64,000 bases of DNA from Yeosuana aromativorans. GTDB lineage: Bacteria > Bacteroidota > Bacteroidia > Flavobacteriales > Flavobacteriaceae. The position numbers were made by a program, and so were the translations under genes. The first letter of the stretch is position 1, and each line of letters opens with the position of its first letter. Positions 1-8,576 of the stretch are shown in pieces. The stretch covers positions 310,001 to 374,000 of the forward strand of contig NZ_BMNR01000004.1 in the NCBI RefSeq assembly GCF_014646655.1, given 5' to 3'. Under the pieces are notes generated by a model, which was not told the DNA's origin, ran no database searches, and saw only the letters and a list, made by a program, of their open reading frames with translations.

Positions 1-95
1 ACAATAACATATTTATAGTTATTTAGATTAGCTTGTGCGAATGTGTTTGAAATAATAAATAATGCCAAGAGCATTGTAAAAATCTTAATCTTCAT
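1..95 (-). CDS. secreted protein, N-terminal fragment (runs off window)
   Basis: A reading frame starts at the ATG at 95 and stays open to the window edge, giving about 31 residues. It begins MKIKIFTMLLALFIISNTFA and continues with QANLNNYKYVIV. The first 20 residues form a clear signal peptide ending in a TFA/Q cleavage site, so the product is exported. The start overlaps the end of the DUF5723 gene by 11 bases, typical of the tightly packed leftward operon upstream. The stretch after the signal resembles a conserved secreted protein that I associate with Flavobacteriaceae, function unknown; that is recollection, not a search result. Only the first part is visible, so no domain can be called. 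Confidence 0.7.
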   Translation of the reverse strand, partial: MKIKIFTMLLALFIISNTFAQANLNNYKYVI

Positions 96-1497
96 GTTTT
101 GTAAATATATAGTTAAACCCTAATTGTAAAGATACACTTTGTGCGTTATATATGTTTTGATATTCTAAAAAATTGTCGGCCATAAGATAAAAATTGATAG
201 GGCCTAAGTTGGCCGAAATCCCAAAACCTATGTTATGGAATGTATATGAATCAATAGTATAGGTTGCTTTGGCTTGCAGGCCTTTAAAAAGTCTTCTGTA
301 ATAATATGCCGTTAAGGCCAATTGTGGTTGTAAAGGCCTGTTTATTGCAAATAATTGCAAGCCAACGGCATTTTGATAACCGCTTTTATCAAACAAACAA
401 TCACACACTTTGCTTCTTTTCTCTCCAAAGGCATAATTTATGGACGCATTTAATTTTATAGGGCGCCAAGTTGTGTATTTGTTATATGTTGTGTCGGCAA
501 TAAAAAGATCATTAAAATTATCTTTTATGTCGTTCCAATAATTTTCAGCTGTTTGCCCTGCGCCCGACTCGGGAAAAATAGGGTTTACACCTTCAAACAC
601 ATAATTTCCTTTTACTGAATAATTTTCAACATCCTTACTATGACTTATAAAACCAATGTCTTGTAAACTGCCATCTACCATCCATTGTTTATTTAACTGA
701 TAGGTAAACCCAATATCAAAGCCCAAGCCTAAGTCACCACCCAAAAAAAGACGTTTTTTTAAATCCTTGACCACCGTCTTTGAATCGGTATTATCGGCTG
801 TTAAACTGGCTATTCCTGAGGTTTGCACTTCTAAATCCAAATTAAAAATATGGTCATAAAAATTATTGGTTCCATTTACCGTGACAAAATACCCGTTGTT
901 TTTTGTGGAACTTATATTCATGATACTTGAGTATATTTTCCCCCTTACTCCAAAAGTAAAGTCATCATTCACCTTTTTATTGTAACCAACATGAAAAACA
1001 GAAATGACCTCAGCACTTGCTTTAAAATCACCAGCATCAAAAACCCTATTGATGTTAGATTGATTGCCCTCGTAGGCCAATATGGCATAATCCTTTGGAA
1101 AATAAGCTATAACATCCATCTCTTGATATAACCCAAAACTTACATATTGATTTTTTTCAAAAGCATTTCCAATCTTAAATCCTCCTGAAAACACTTCTAT
1201 CTGTTCATTGAAAGTCAAAAAATCCGAAGGTTTCATACTGTAAACAGCATTTTTAAGCTTTGTGTTAAAATTTATGCCATCATTGGCAAATAAGTCGTAA
1301 ACCGTAGTGCCAGACGTGCCACCATTTACATGGATATGGGACAATAACGGGATGCCAAAATACCAATCATTCGTTACCTTACCTCCTGGATTTAATAATA
1401 AGGATTGAGGAATTTCAGAAAACCCATAGAGCAGTTGTTTGTTTTGTGAAATGGCAAAACATGATATCAATATAAAAAAGAAAGGGATTTTTCTCAT
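85..1497 (-). CDS. DUF5723 family outer-membrane beta-barrel-like protein
   Basis: A protein of about 470 residues with a signal peptide (MRKIPFFFILISCFAISQN) and a body rich in alternating aromatic and polar residues, ending in an aromatic strand, as in outer-membrane barrels. The phrase LYGFSEIPQSLLLNPGG near the mature N-terminus is typical of the DUF5723 family of Bacteroidetes. The ATG at 1497 is preferred over one four codons upstream (1509), because it begins the signal peptide cleanly; both overlap or abut the lipoprotein gene upstream. Function is unknown. By analogy it may be a porin-like or gliding-associated surface protein, but nothing in the sequence proves that. It is probably cotranscribed with the lipoprotein before it and the secreted protein after it. 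Confidence 0.7.
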   Translation of the reverse strand: MRKIPFFFILISCFAISQNKQLLYGFSEIPQSLLLNPGGKVTNDWYFGIPLLSHIHVNGGTSGTTVYDLFANDGINFNTKLKNAVYSMKPSDFLTFNEQIEVFSGGFKIGNAFEKNQYVSFGLYQEMDVIAYFPKDYAILAYEGNQSNINRVFDAGDFKASAEVISVFHVGYNKKVNDDFTFGVRGKIYSSIMNISSTKNNGYFVTVNGTNNFYDHIFNLDLEVQTSGIASLTADNTDSKTVVKDLKKRLFLGGDLGLGFDIGFTYQLNKQWMVDGSLQDIGFISHSKDVENYSVKGNYVFEGVNPIFPESGAGQTAENYWNDIKDNFNDLFIADTTYNKYTTWRPIKLNASINYAFGEKRSKVCDCLFDKSGYQNAVGLQLFAINRPLQPQLALTAYYYRRLFKGLQAKATYTIDSYTFHNIGFGISANLGPINFYLMADNFLEYQNIYNAQSVSLQLGFNYIFTKHED

Positions 1498-1505
1498 TAT
1501 CAATA

Positions 1506-2063
1506 TCACGGTTGTACATTTAAATAAAACGCTCCTTTAGACTTTAATTCTATTCTGCCAATTGTGTTTTCATCTATTGTTTCGCCGGGAAGGATTGTAA
1601 GTGTAAACACCATTTTAGTGGTATTTTTGAGTGCGGTTAAGGAATTACCTTCAAAAACCTCTACATGCTCTGTAACCACGTCACTGTTATCTGGTGAAGC
1701 GCTTGAAGAAAATGTGAACGTATGCTGCAATCGATCAAAATCATCAAGCATTTCTACTTGAACTTGAAAGCCTCTATTGATGGTATTGGTTGTTTGGAAT
1801 AAAAATTCTGCCTTTTCTAGGTAATCAACGACAAACTGATCATTAAAAAAATCAATGTTAACTGAATCTTGAAGCACGGTTATCTCTGATCCATTTACCA
1901 GAAATCGGTTAGCTGGTTCGTCAATATACACCAAACTAGACTCAAAAACAGGCGTTAGCTGTATGTTATTAGCTTGATTGAAATCTACCTCTTTGGTACA
2001 AGATACCGTTACCAAAATAAAGACAAAAGCTATTATTAAATATTTAAAACCTTGCATGGACAT
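1506..2063 (-). CDS. hypothetical lipoprotein
   Basis: A 185-residue protein with a lipoprotein signal: hydrophobic YLIIAFVFILVTVSC followed by TKEVDFNQ, the Cys at about residue 22 being the likely lipidated residue. The mature part is rich in beta-strand patterns and has no enzyme motif I recognise. Two in-frame ATGs at 2063 and 2057 are possible starts; the signal is complete from either. It lies just upstream of the DUF5723 barrel-like protein and its stop overlaps the barrel's extended start region, so the two are probably made together. A lipoprotein partner of the barrel is a reasonable guess only. Confidence 0.65.
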   Translation of the reverse strand: MSMQGFKYLIIAFVFILVTVSCTKEVDFNQANNIQLTPVFESSLVYIDEPANRFLVNGSEITVLQDSVNIDFFNDQFVVDYLEKAEFLFQTTNTINRGFQVQVEMLDDFDRLQHTFTFSSSASPDNSDVVTEHVEVFEGNSLTALKNTTKMVFTLTILPGETIDENTIGRIELKSKGAFYLNVQP

Positions 2064-2099
2064 TCTTTTGTAGAACGAAAATATTAATGACCTAGTATT

Positions 2100-2789
2100 T
2101 TACAGATATCTTTTAAGATGAATCAAATTATCAATTTGTTTGATATCGCTATCAACATTTTGATTGTTCACATTAAAAAATATGGTATCCATCCCAATAT
2201 TATGGGCCCCTAGAATATCGGCCTCGTAATTATCGCCAATCATAACACTTTGGTTGACACTTGTTTTAGCTAAGTCAATAGCATAATTAAAAATTTGTGG
2301 ATTTGGCTTTTTAACCCCAACCATTTCAGAATTGGTAACCGTTTTAAAATAATGGTCAATGTTTGATTGTGATAGTTTTTTATGTTGTACTTCCTTGAAT
2401 CCATTGGTAATGATATGAAGATTGTATTTTAGTCTTAAATAATCCAATATTTCAATGGTATTCTCAAACAGGTGGTTAAATGTAGTTAGGTGCGTAATAT
2501 AATCTTCAGATAATTTATAAATAACCTCTCTATCCAATTTGACATCAATTGCTAAAAAGGCATCATTAAGGCGTCCAAACCGTAAGGACTCCTTATCAAT
2601 TTTCTCTTCCCTGTAGAGTTTCCAATAAGCCAAATTAATGGGTTCATAATGCCGCAAGAATTGTTGTGAATCCACATCCAAGGCATTTATCTTGAAAATT
2701 TTTTCAAAGGCCAAAGCAGAATTTTTATCAAAATCCCACAGTGTGTGATCCAAATCAAAAAAAACGTCTGTAATCGCTTTATTACTCAT
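2100..2789 (-). CDS. YjjG-type HAD family nucleotide phosphatase
   Basis: A 229-residue haloacid dehalogenase (HAD) hydrolase. Motif I is FFDLDHTLWDF at residues 10-20, with the nucleophile Asp12 and acid/base Asp14. Motif II is in the IITNGF segment, motif III includes the Lys in GVKKPNPQIF, and motif IV is MIGDNYEADILGA. Length and the DHTLWDF signature match the YjjG family, which dephosphorylates non-canonical pyrimidine nucleotides as a house-cleaning function. Its start overlaps the end of the deacetylase-fold gene by 8 bases, so translation is probably coupled. Substrate assignment is by family only. Confidence 0.85.
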   Translation of the reverse strand: MSNKAITDVFFDLDHTLWDFDKNSALAFEKIFKINALDVDSQQFLRHYEPINLAYWKLYREEKIDKESLRFGRLNDAFLAIDVKLDREVIYKLSEDYITHLTTFNHLFENTIEILDYLRLKYNLHIITNGFKEVQHKKLSQSNIDHYFKTVTNSEMVGVKKPNPQIFNYAIDLAKTSVNQSVMIGDNYEADILGAHNIGMDTIFFNVNNQNVDSDIKQIDNLIHLKRYL

Positions 2790-4080
2790 TAGCGGACTCT
2801 AAAATCATATTGAACAATTCCTTAAACCCTTTCCATCGTTCATCATCACTAAACGTATAGTTATGAAAAACGGGGACAAACTCGCCATTGACATTTTTCA
2901 CTTCATTGATAACATCAGTCAAAACCCGCTTTTTGTCCAACAGTGATTTTGTTTTCAAGAGTGAATAATCCATGACATGGTAAGACCATATTTTTAAAGG
3001 GGTTTGCACTTCAAAATCCAGGTCATAAAATAAAAAGGGGGTGCAGCTACCGGCTCTAAAACCTATCTGGTTAACATAACCCATTGTATAATCTTCTTGT
3101 ATTTCAAGTTCGATCAAACTTCTATAAGATTCCGGTAAATTCAGTTTTGAGAATGATTGCCTAGAAGCCGTTAATGAGGTGTTTATAATGGATTCCATTC
3201 TTAACTTTTCCCGTTTTAAAATAATGGGGTCGTGTATGGCAAAATAAGATGCTTTTAACCCTACTTTACAATAATCGGCCACTTGCTTGATAAGCGATAC
3301 AAATTTCTTTTTATTGGGATTGATACCTTTATCATACGTAGAATAGGCGCCAATTAGAAAGAAGAACAGAAATTTATGCTTGGTTTGTTTTTGCTTATTG
3401 ATAATATATTTAAACGTATCATAAGGATCATGTTTAAAACCAAAAACAACCATAAACCTATCATACAACCTTTTAAGTTTTAACTCACTTAGATCTTTTA
3501 TAATACCTCCGAAACTTCGCAATAGTCCTTTTAGCCTGAAGGTGTAAGCACTGGGGACATCAATGATTGGTCTGATACTATACGTTCTTGGTGGAAACTC
3601 AAAATCAGGGTATTGTTTTTGAAGCTTTTCCTTAAACTTATATGCCCAAATATCAACAACGGGCTGATGCAAAAAGCCATTTTTAAAAGCAATACTCTCA
3701 GTTGCTGAAAACCTGCCATATTCATCATTAACGTGTGGCAAGTACTCTTCATAACGTGACAGCAAATAAAAAGATGCCGCAAAAATATCAAACGGAATAC
3801 TGCTTTTATCACCATTATAAAAGAAACACTTGGTGTTTTCCCAATCATGGACATTAATCTCAACGTCTGACAGGCCTTGTTCAAATAAAATATCATGGCT
3901 TTTTACAAAAAACTCACTCCCCAATTGCTGCTTGGCGTATGACATTTTCATACTGTCGTGTGCGATAAACTCTTCAACGGTAGTTGTAAAAGACACCTCA
4001 ATACCCAAAACCCTGGTACAGATATGTTTAAAAACATATTTTAATCTAGGCGATATTTTATGGGTATAAACTAATAGCAT
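2782..4080 (-). CDS. polysaccharide deacetylase (NodB fold) family protein, possibly inactive
   Basis: A 432-residue cytosolic protein without a signal peptide. The layout matches a Bacteroidetes polysaccharide deacetylase family: an N-terminal domain of about 150 residues (LLSRYEEYLPHVNDEYGRF is characteristic) followed by a degenerate NodB barrel. Where active enzymes carry a TFDD-type metal site this protein reads PIIDVPSAY, and where a His-x3-His pair is expected it reads TASRQSFSKL, so metal ligands seem to be missing. HNYTFSDDERW near the C-terminus is well kept. The start shares one base with the radC stop (TAATG), so it should be translationally coupled to radC. Role unknown; surface glycan modification is the family theme. 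Confidence 0.75.
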   Translation of the reverse strand: MLLVYTHKISPRLKYVFKHICTRVLGIEVSFTTTVEEFIAHDSMKMSYAKQQLGSEFFVKSHDILFEQGLSDVEINVHDWENTKCFFYNGDKSSIPFDIFAASFYLLSRYEEYLPHVNDEYGRFSATESIAFKNGFLHQPVVDIWAYKFKEKLQKQYPDFEFPPRTYSIRPIIDVPSAYTFRLKGLLRSFGGIIKDLSELKLKRLYDRFMVVFGFKHDPYDTFKYIINKQKQTKHKFLFFFLIGAYSTYDKGINPNKKKFVSLIKQVADYCKVGLKASYFAIHDPIILKREKLRMESIINTSLTASRQSFSKLNLPESYRSLIELEIQEDYTMGYVNQIGFRAGSCTPFLFYDLDFEVQTPLKIWSYHVMDYSLLKTKSLLDKKRVLTDVINEVKNVNGEFVPVFHNYTFSDDERWKGFKELFNMILESANE

Positions 4081-4778
4081 TATAGAAGGTTTTCGTCCGC
4101 AAAACTAAAGTATGCCTTTTCGGTAACAATTACATGGTCTAAAACTTTTATATCCAAATTTTCTGAAGCCAATTTTAATTTATTGGTAATTTGTTTATCG
4201 GCCTCACTAGGCTTTAAGGTTCCTGAAGGATGATTATGTGCAAGTATCAATCCTGTAGCCCCAACTTCTAAGGCATGTTTTAAAACCAGTCTAACATCAA
4301 CCAAAGTCCCTGTAATACCGCCTTTACTCAATTGGTTTTTAAGAATGACCTTATTGGAATTGTTCAAATAAATAATCCAAAATTCTTCGTGCTGCAGTTC
4401 GCCTATAATAGGCTGCATTAATTCAAAAACCGAAGTGCTTGAGGTAATTTTCTTTTTTTGAAGGGCATCTTCTCCTCTGCGTCGTCTTCCCAACTCTAAA
4501 GCCGCCACGATACTTATGGCCTTGGCTTCACCTATTCCTTTAAAATCCATGAGCTGTTTTATGGAAAGTTTGCCCAATTCACTTAAATTATTGTCAACAC
4601 TTGATAAAATACGCTTGCATAAATCCACTGCGCTTTCATCTCTGTTACCAGAACCTATTAGAATGGCCACCAATTCCGCATCGCTCAAAGCCGCTTTACC
4701 CTTGTATAGTAATTTTTCTCTGGGTTGGTCGTCTTGTGACCAATTTTTAATGGAAAACGAGGTGGGTTTTTCTTGCAT
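4080..4778 (-). CDS. radC: RadC family JAB-domain protein
   Basis: A 232-residue protein of the RadC/YsxA family. The N-terminal half carries a helix-hairpin-helix-like segment (LMDFKGIGEAKAISIVAALELG). The C-terminal JAB/MPN domain has the complete metal-binding signature HNHPSGTLKPSEAD near residue 180. RadC proteins were named for DNA repair, but that role has been disputed; the JAB domain suggests a metal-dependent hydrolase. It is the first gene of the leftward operon that includes the deacetylase-fold protein and YjjG. The ATG at 4778 gives the usual MQEKPTSFSIKNW start of this family. Confidence 0.9.
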   Translation of the reverse strand: MQEKPTSFSIKNWSQDDQPREKLLYKGKAALSDAELVAILIGSGNRDESAVDLCKRILSSVDNNLSELGKLSIKQLMDFKGIGEAKAISIVAALELGRRRRGEDALQKKKITSSTSVFELMQPIIGELQHEEFWIIYLNNSNKVILKNQLSKGGITGTLVDVRLVLKHALEVGATGLILAHNHPSGTLKPSEADKQITNKLKLASENLDIKVLDHVIVTEKAYFSFADENLL

Positions 4779-4841
4779 GGCTTAAAGATAAATATTGTAA
4801 TTTTATAAATCAACAATCACCAATTTAAAATAACCAACAAC

Positions 4842-5438
4842 TTGAATTATCCGCAAAAACACCACCAGGACAACAACATATCCCATATGGTTGAAGTCAT
4901 CAAAACCTATCCGTTAGCTACGGTTATCTCTGTAGTTAACAATAGGCCTTTTATAACCCATTTACCGCTAATTTATAGAGAAGAAAACTGCAAACTCATT
5001 GGCCATATTGATATATACAATCCGCAGGCCGAATTGTTAAAGGAAGACCATGAGGTGACCATTATTTTTTCAGGACCGCAATGTTATATCTCTCCAAGTA
5101 TTTATGCCACTACACAACTGCCCACTTGGAACTATATAAAAGTACATTTAAAAGGAACCGTGAAAGCCATAGAAAGTAAAGAAGCCTTAAAGGAATCGCT
5201 GATTACAATGACGGTTTTTTTGGAACAACCCGACCACAACTATGTTTTAGAACCAGATAATCCAATAATGGCCAGGAATTTAGATTACATTAAAATGTTT
5301 GAAATCACCATAACCCATTGGGAAGGAAAATTTAAACTGTCGCAAGACAAAAAACCACAGGATATGGCCAATGCCAGAGCAGAACTTGTTAGAGCCAATC
5401 AAGAAAGTATTCGCAAGTTTTTGGATAGAATATTCTAG
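4842..5438 (+). CDS. PaiB-like FMN-binding protein
   Basis: A 198-residue protein of the PaiB family, which has a split-barrel flavin-binding fold and in Bacillus acts as a negative regulator of sporulation and protease genes. Visible family features include the N-terminal YPQKH motif, THLPLIY, FSGPQCYISPSIYA and PTWNYIKVHLKG. The start is a TTG at 4842. It is chosen because the NYPQKHH segment is needed by the family and no ATG lies upstream in frame. It is divergent from radC with about 60 bases between them. The regulator role is inherited from the family name; direct DNA binding is not evident from sequence. Confidence 0.8.
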   Translation: MNYPQKHHQDNNISHMVEVIKTYPLATVISVVNNRPFITHLPLIYREENCKLIGHIDIYNPQAELLKEDHEVTIIFSGPQCYISPSIYATTQLPTWNYIKVHLKGTVKAIESKEALKESLITMTVFLEQPDHNYVLEPDNPIMARNLDYIKMFEITITHWEGKFKLSQDKKPQDMANARAELVRANQESIRKFLDRIF

Positions 5439-5439
5439 C

Positions 5440-5667
5440 TTATCGCGTTTTGTTTTTAAGCATGTTTAAGTACATAGTTTCTACTTTGGTTCTTGCCCAA
5501 GGTGTGCGTCTTAAAAACTTTAAACTGGATTTTATTGATGGGTTGTCGGTAAAACATTTTATTTTAATGGTATGCCCCATATATTCCCAACCATAATAAG
5601 CCTCTAAATCAGTTATGATTTTTTCCAGGGTAATTCCGTGAAGTGGGTTATTAGGTTGCGTTTCCAT
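5440..5667 (-). CDS. VF530 family DNA-binding protein
   Basis: A 75-residue protein of the VF530 (DUF2132) family: PNNPLHGITLEKIITDLEAY, then FTDNPSIKSSLKFLRRTPWA and RTKVETMYL. The NPLHG opening, WEYMG-type centre and RRTPWAR end are hallmarks. Members are small helical proteins described as DNA-binding from structural similarity. The ATG at 5667 is preferred to a TTG one codon earlier. It follows the DEAD-box helicase by about 12 bases on the same strand, so the two probably share a transcript. Its stop nearly abuts the convergent paiB stop. Confidence 0.85.
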   Translation of the reverse strand: METQPNNPLHGITLEKIITDLEAYYGWEYMGHTIKIKCFTDNPSIKSSLKFLRRTPWARTKVETMYLNMLKNKTR

Positions 5668-5679
5668 CAATGATAGCCG

Positions 5680-6939
5680 TTAATTTCTTCGCTTATTATG
5701 TTGACGCCTGGGATTATTACCACTGGAATTTCTTGGATTTGAATTACGCCTAGGAGCATTTCTGCTTGGTCGTTGCTGTCTTTTTTCAGGTTCTGTGGAT
5801 GCATTCGGGTCTGGCTCAAAACCTTCAATAATATCACTTTCAATTCTAAAACCAAGCAATTTTTCAATATCACGTAAGTAGCTGGTTTCATCAGCACTCA
5901 CTAAAGAAATAGCCTCTCCACTAGCTCCTGCCCTACCTGTTCTTCCAATTCTATGCACATAATCCTCTGAAATATTAGGGATTTCAAAATTTATCACATG
6001 CGGAAGCAATGGAATATCCAATCCACGTGCGGCAATATCGGTCGCTACCAACACACGAACACTTCCATTTTTAAATCCTGCCAAAGCTTTGGTTCTGGCT
6101 CCCTGGCTTTTGTTTCCGTGAATGGCAGCTGCAGAAACATTGGCACTTATTAAATTTTTACATAATTTATTGGCCCCGTGTTTGGTTCGAGTAAACATAA
6201 GCACTTGTTTCCAATTGCCTTCTGAAATCAATTTTATGGCCAATCCCGTTTTCTTGCCTTTGGCTACACGATATATTTTTTGGTTAATGGCATCGACCGT
6301 AGAATTTTCGGGTGTAGCTTCAACCATTACAGGATGCCTCAAAATACCTTGAGCCAATTTCTTGATATCATGTGAAAACGTTGCTGAAAACATCAGATTT
6401 TGTCGTTTTGCTGGCACCATTTTTATAATGCGTTCAATATCCCGTAAAAAGCCCATGTCCAACATCCGGTCGGCTTCATCCAAAACTAAAATCTCAATAT
6501 TAGCAAGTGATAATACCTTTTGATTGCACAAATCGAGCAAACGTCCAGGGGTAGCCACTAATACATCAACACCTTGACGTAAATGGGTAACTTGGGGATT
6601 TTGATTAACACCTCCAAAAATAACTGCAGAACGTAAGTCTACAAACTCGCTATATTCCTTTACGTTGGCATATACCTGTGCTGCTAATTCGCGCGTTGGC
6701 GTTAATATCAAGGCACGCACAGGACGTTGCCTTAAGGTTTGCCCTTGTGAAAGCAATTGTAAGAGAGGTAATGTAAACCCTGCTGTTTTTCCAGTACCTG
6801 TCTGTGCCGAGGCTAGGACATCTTTACCTTCTAAAATAGGTGGAATGGCTTTTTCTTGAATGGGACTTGGGGTTGTATATCCCTTTTTGCTAATAGCTTT
6901 TAGCAAGGCTTGGGACAAGCCCAATGAGTTAAATGACAT
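5680..6939 (-). CDS. DEAD-box ATP-dependent RNA helicase (RhlE-like)
   Basis: A 419-residue DEAD-box helicase with all core motifs: Q motif ([14 protein letters not shown]), Walker [29 protein letters not shown], the ARGLDIP segment and HRIGRTGR. The tail after about residue 370 is low-complexity and basic (rich in Arg, Asn, Pro), as in RhlE-type enzymes, and would help RNA binding. Expected role is unwinding of RNA in ribosome assembly or mRNA turnover in the cytosol. A TATCTTTG -7 element lies on this strand at 6993-7000, giving a leader of roughly 45 bases. VF530 follows in the same direction. Confidence 0.93.
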   Translation of the reverse strand: MSFNSLGLSQALLKAISKKGYTTPSPIQEKAIPPILEGKDVLASAQTGTGKTAGFTLPLLQLLSQGQTLRQRPVRALILTPTRELAAQVYANVKEYSEFVDLRSAVIFGGVNQNPQVTHLRQGVDVLVATPGRLLDLCNQKVLSLANIEILVLDEADRMLDMGFLRDIERIIKMVPAKRQNLMFSATFSHDIKKLAQGILRHPVMVEATPENSTVDAINQKIYRVAKGKKTGLAIKLISEGNWKQVLMFTRTKHGANKLCKNLISANVSAAAIHGNKSQGARTKALAGFKNGSVRVLVATDIAARGLDIPLLPHVINFEIPNISEDYVHRIGRTGRAGASGEAISLVSADETSYLRDIEKLLGFRIESDIIEGFEPDPNASTEPEKRQQRPSRNAPRRNSNPRNSSGNNPRRQHNKRRN

Positions 6940-6992
6940 ATAAATTGTTTGTAAATGACAATCTATTTTTTAGCGTCATTTTTATTAAGGTG

Positions 6993-7000
6993 CAAAGATA
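6993..7000 (-). promoter_or_regulatory. -7 element (TATCTTTG) for the DEAD-box helicase
   Basis: On the minus strand this reads TATCTTTGCACC, a perfect match to the Bacteroidetes TAnnTTTG element. It lies about 54 bases upstream of the helicase ATG. No clear TTG is visible at the -33 spacing. Confidence 0.45.
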
Positions 7001-7034
7001 CGTTTATTTATCAGACATTCGCTATTCGTTTTAA

Positions 7035-7063
7035 TTTGTGTAAAATTGACTAACTTAGTTTTG
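7035..7063 (+). promoter_or_regulatory. promoter for the SLC13 transporter (TTTG-N17-TAGTTTTG)
   Basis: TTTG at 7035-7038 and TAGTTTTG at 7056-7063 are separated by 17 bases, fitting the Bacteroidetes primary sigma consensus. The predicted start of transcription is near 7070, about 35 bases before the ATG at 7104. Confidence 0.55.
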
Positions 7064-7103
7064 CATTTGATATAAAAGCCATCAAATTGCACCTTTATTA
7101 AAT

Positions 7104-8546
7104 ATGACCATTTCTAAACAAAAAATTGGATTGCTGTTGGGACCCTTAGCGTTCATGCTAATTATACTTTTCTTTCATCCCAAAGGGCTTAATCATGCCG
7201 CTAATGCGGTATTGGCATCTGCTATTTGGATTGCTATTTGGTGGATTACTGAAGCGCTACCCATTGCTGCTACAGCTTTATTACCAATTATTTTATTTCC
7301 GTTAGCTGGCGGAATGGGTTTAAGTGAGACCACCGCTTCTTATGGTCATAAATATGTATTTCTTTATATAGGTGGTTTTATTTTGGCCATAGCCATAGAA
7401 AAATGGCGATTGCATAGACGAATTGCTTTAACCATTATTAATATTGTCGGGTCCAACGTCATTAATATCATTCTCGGTTTTATGATTGCCACCGCATTTC
7501 TATCCATGTGGATATCCAATACAGCGACATCTGTTATGATACTTCCCGTTGGCATGGCCATTGTTTCCCAATTACGGGATAACCCTGATACTATTGAGAA
7601 TGAAAATTTAATATTTGGAAAAGCCCTCATGCTTTCCATTGCCTATAGTGCATCCATCGGCGGTATGGCAACCCTTATAGGAACACCTCCAAATTTAGTT
7701 TTGGCCGGAATTATAAAACAAACCTATAATGTAGAAATTACATTTTCACAATGGTTTATGTTTGGCTTTCCTATTTCAGTCATATTATTGGTGATCTGCT
7801 GGATATATTTAACACGTTTTGCATTCAAGTTTAAACAACGGGCCTTCCCTGGCGGACGAGACGAAATCAGAAAACAATTAAAGTTATTGGGCAACATTTC
7901 CTATGAGGAAAAAACAGTATTTCTGGTTTTTCTATTGACCGCTTTTGCTTGGATTACCAGATCGTTTTTAATCAAACGGTTTATTCCCGAAATTGATGAT
8001 ACCATTATAGCCATTTTCTTTGCACTGCTTTTATTCATACTGCCTGCCAAGGAAAAAGGCGTGAAAATCATGACTTGGGATAATGCCGTAAAGCTGCCTT
8101 GGGGAATTGTTTTGTTGTTTGGTGGCGGCATGGCACTGGCTCTTGGTTTTGAAACAAGCGGATTGGCCGTTTGGATTGGTAGCCAAATGACTTCTTTGAG
8201 TTCCGTATCACTATTTGTATTGTTATTGATTTTAGTTGCTTCTGTGAATTTTTTAACCGAGATAACCTCAAATTTAGCTACAACAGCCATGTTGTTACCT
8301 GTGCTTATTTCATTGGCAACCGCTGTTGGTGTGCATCCGTACTTTTTATTGGTTGGGGCTACCCTGGCCGCTTCATGTGCCTTTATGCTACCGGTTGCTA
8401 CACCACCCAATGCCGTGGTTTTTGGGTCTGGTTATTTAAAAATAGAAGATATGGCAAAAAAGGGATTTGCCATGAACATTATATCAATCATAATCATAAC
8501 GCTATTTGTATATTACATACTTCCCTTTTTATGGGAATTGAACTAA
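7104..8546 (+). CDS. SLC13/DASS family sodium-coupled anion transporter
   Basis: A 480-residue polytopic membrane protein with about 11-12 hydrophobic segments. Family motifs are clear: the two SNT-type hairpin signatures (ISNTATSVMILPVGMAI and TEITSNLATTAMLLPVL) and the closing LPVATPPNAVVFGSGYL. SLC13/DASS carriers import dicarboxylates, citrate or sulfate with sodium. The repeated SNT/SNL motifs are the sodium- and anion-binding tips. The sequence alone does not fix the anion; C4-dicarboxylate is the commonest in this branch. It stands alone, divergent from the helicase. Confidence 0.88.
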   Translation: MTISKQKIGLLLGPLAFMLIILFFHPKGLNHAANAVLASAIWIAIWWITEALPIAATALLPIILFPLAGGMGLSETTASYGHKYVFLYIGGFILAIAIEKWRLHRRIALTIINIVGSNVINIILGFMIATAFLSMWISNTATSVMILPVGMAIVSQLRDNPDTIENENLIFGKALMLSIAYSASIGGMATLIGTPPNLVLAGIIKQTYNVEITFSQWFMFGFPISVILLVICWIYLTRFAFKFKQRAFPGGRDEIRKQLKLLGNISYEEKTVFLVFLLTAFAWITRSFLIKRFIPEIDDTIIAIFFALLLFILPAKEKGVKIMTWDNAVKLPWGIVLLFGGGMALALGFETSGLAVWIGSQMTSLSSVSLFVLLLILVASVNFLTEITSNLATTAMLLPVLISLATAVGVHPYFLLVGATLAASCAFMLPVATPPNAVVFGSGYLKIEDMAKKGFAMNIISIIIITLFVYYILPFLWELN

Positions 8547-8564
8547 AATCCAATTTTATGGATT
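8547..8564. terminator. weak bidirectional stem-loop
   Basis: AATCCA and TGGATT form a six-base stem around a six-base loop between the convergent SLC13 and glycosylase-like genes. On the minus strand it is followed by TTTAG; there is no long T run on either strand, so it is a weak terminator at best. Confidence 0.3.
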
Positions 8565-8576
8565 GAAAAGAGACAT

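Noticed and set aside
7901-8410. 169-codon minus-strand frame within the SLC13 gene
   Set aside because: Antisense shadow of conserved transporter motifs with no signal of its own.
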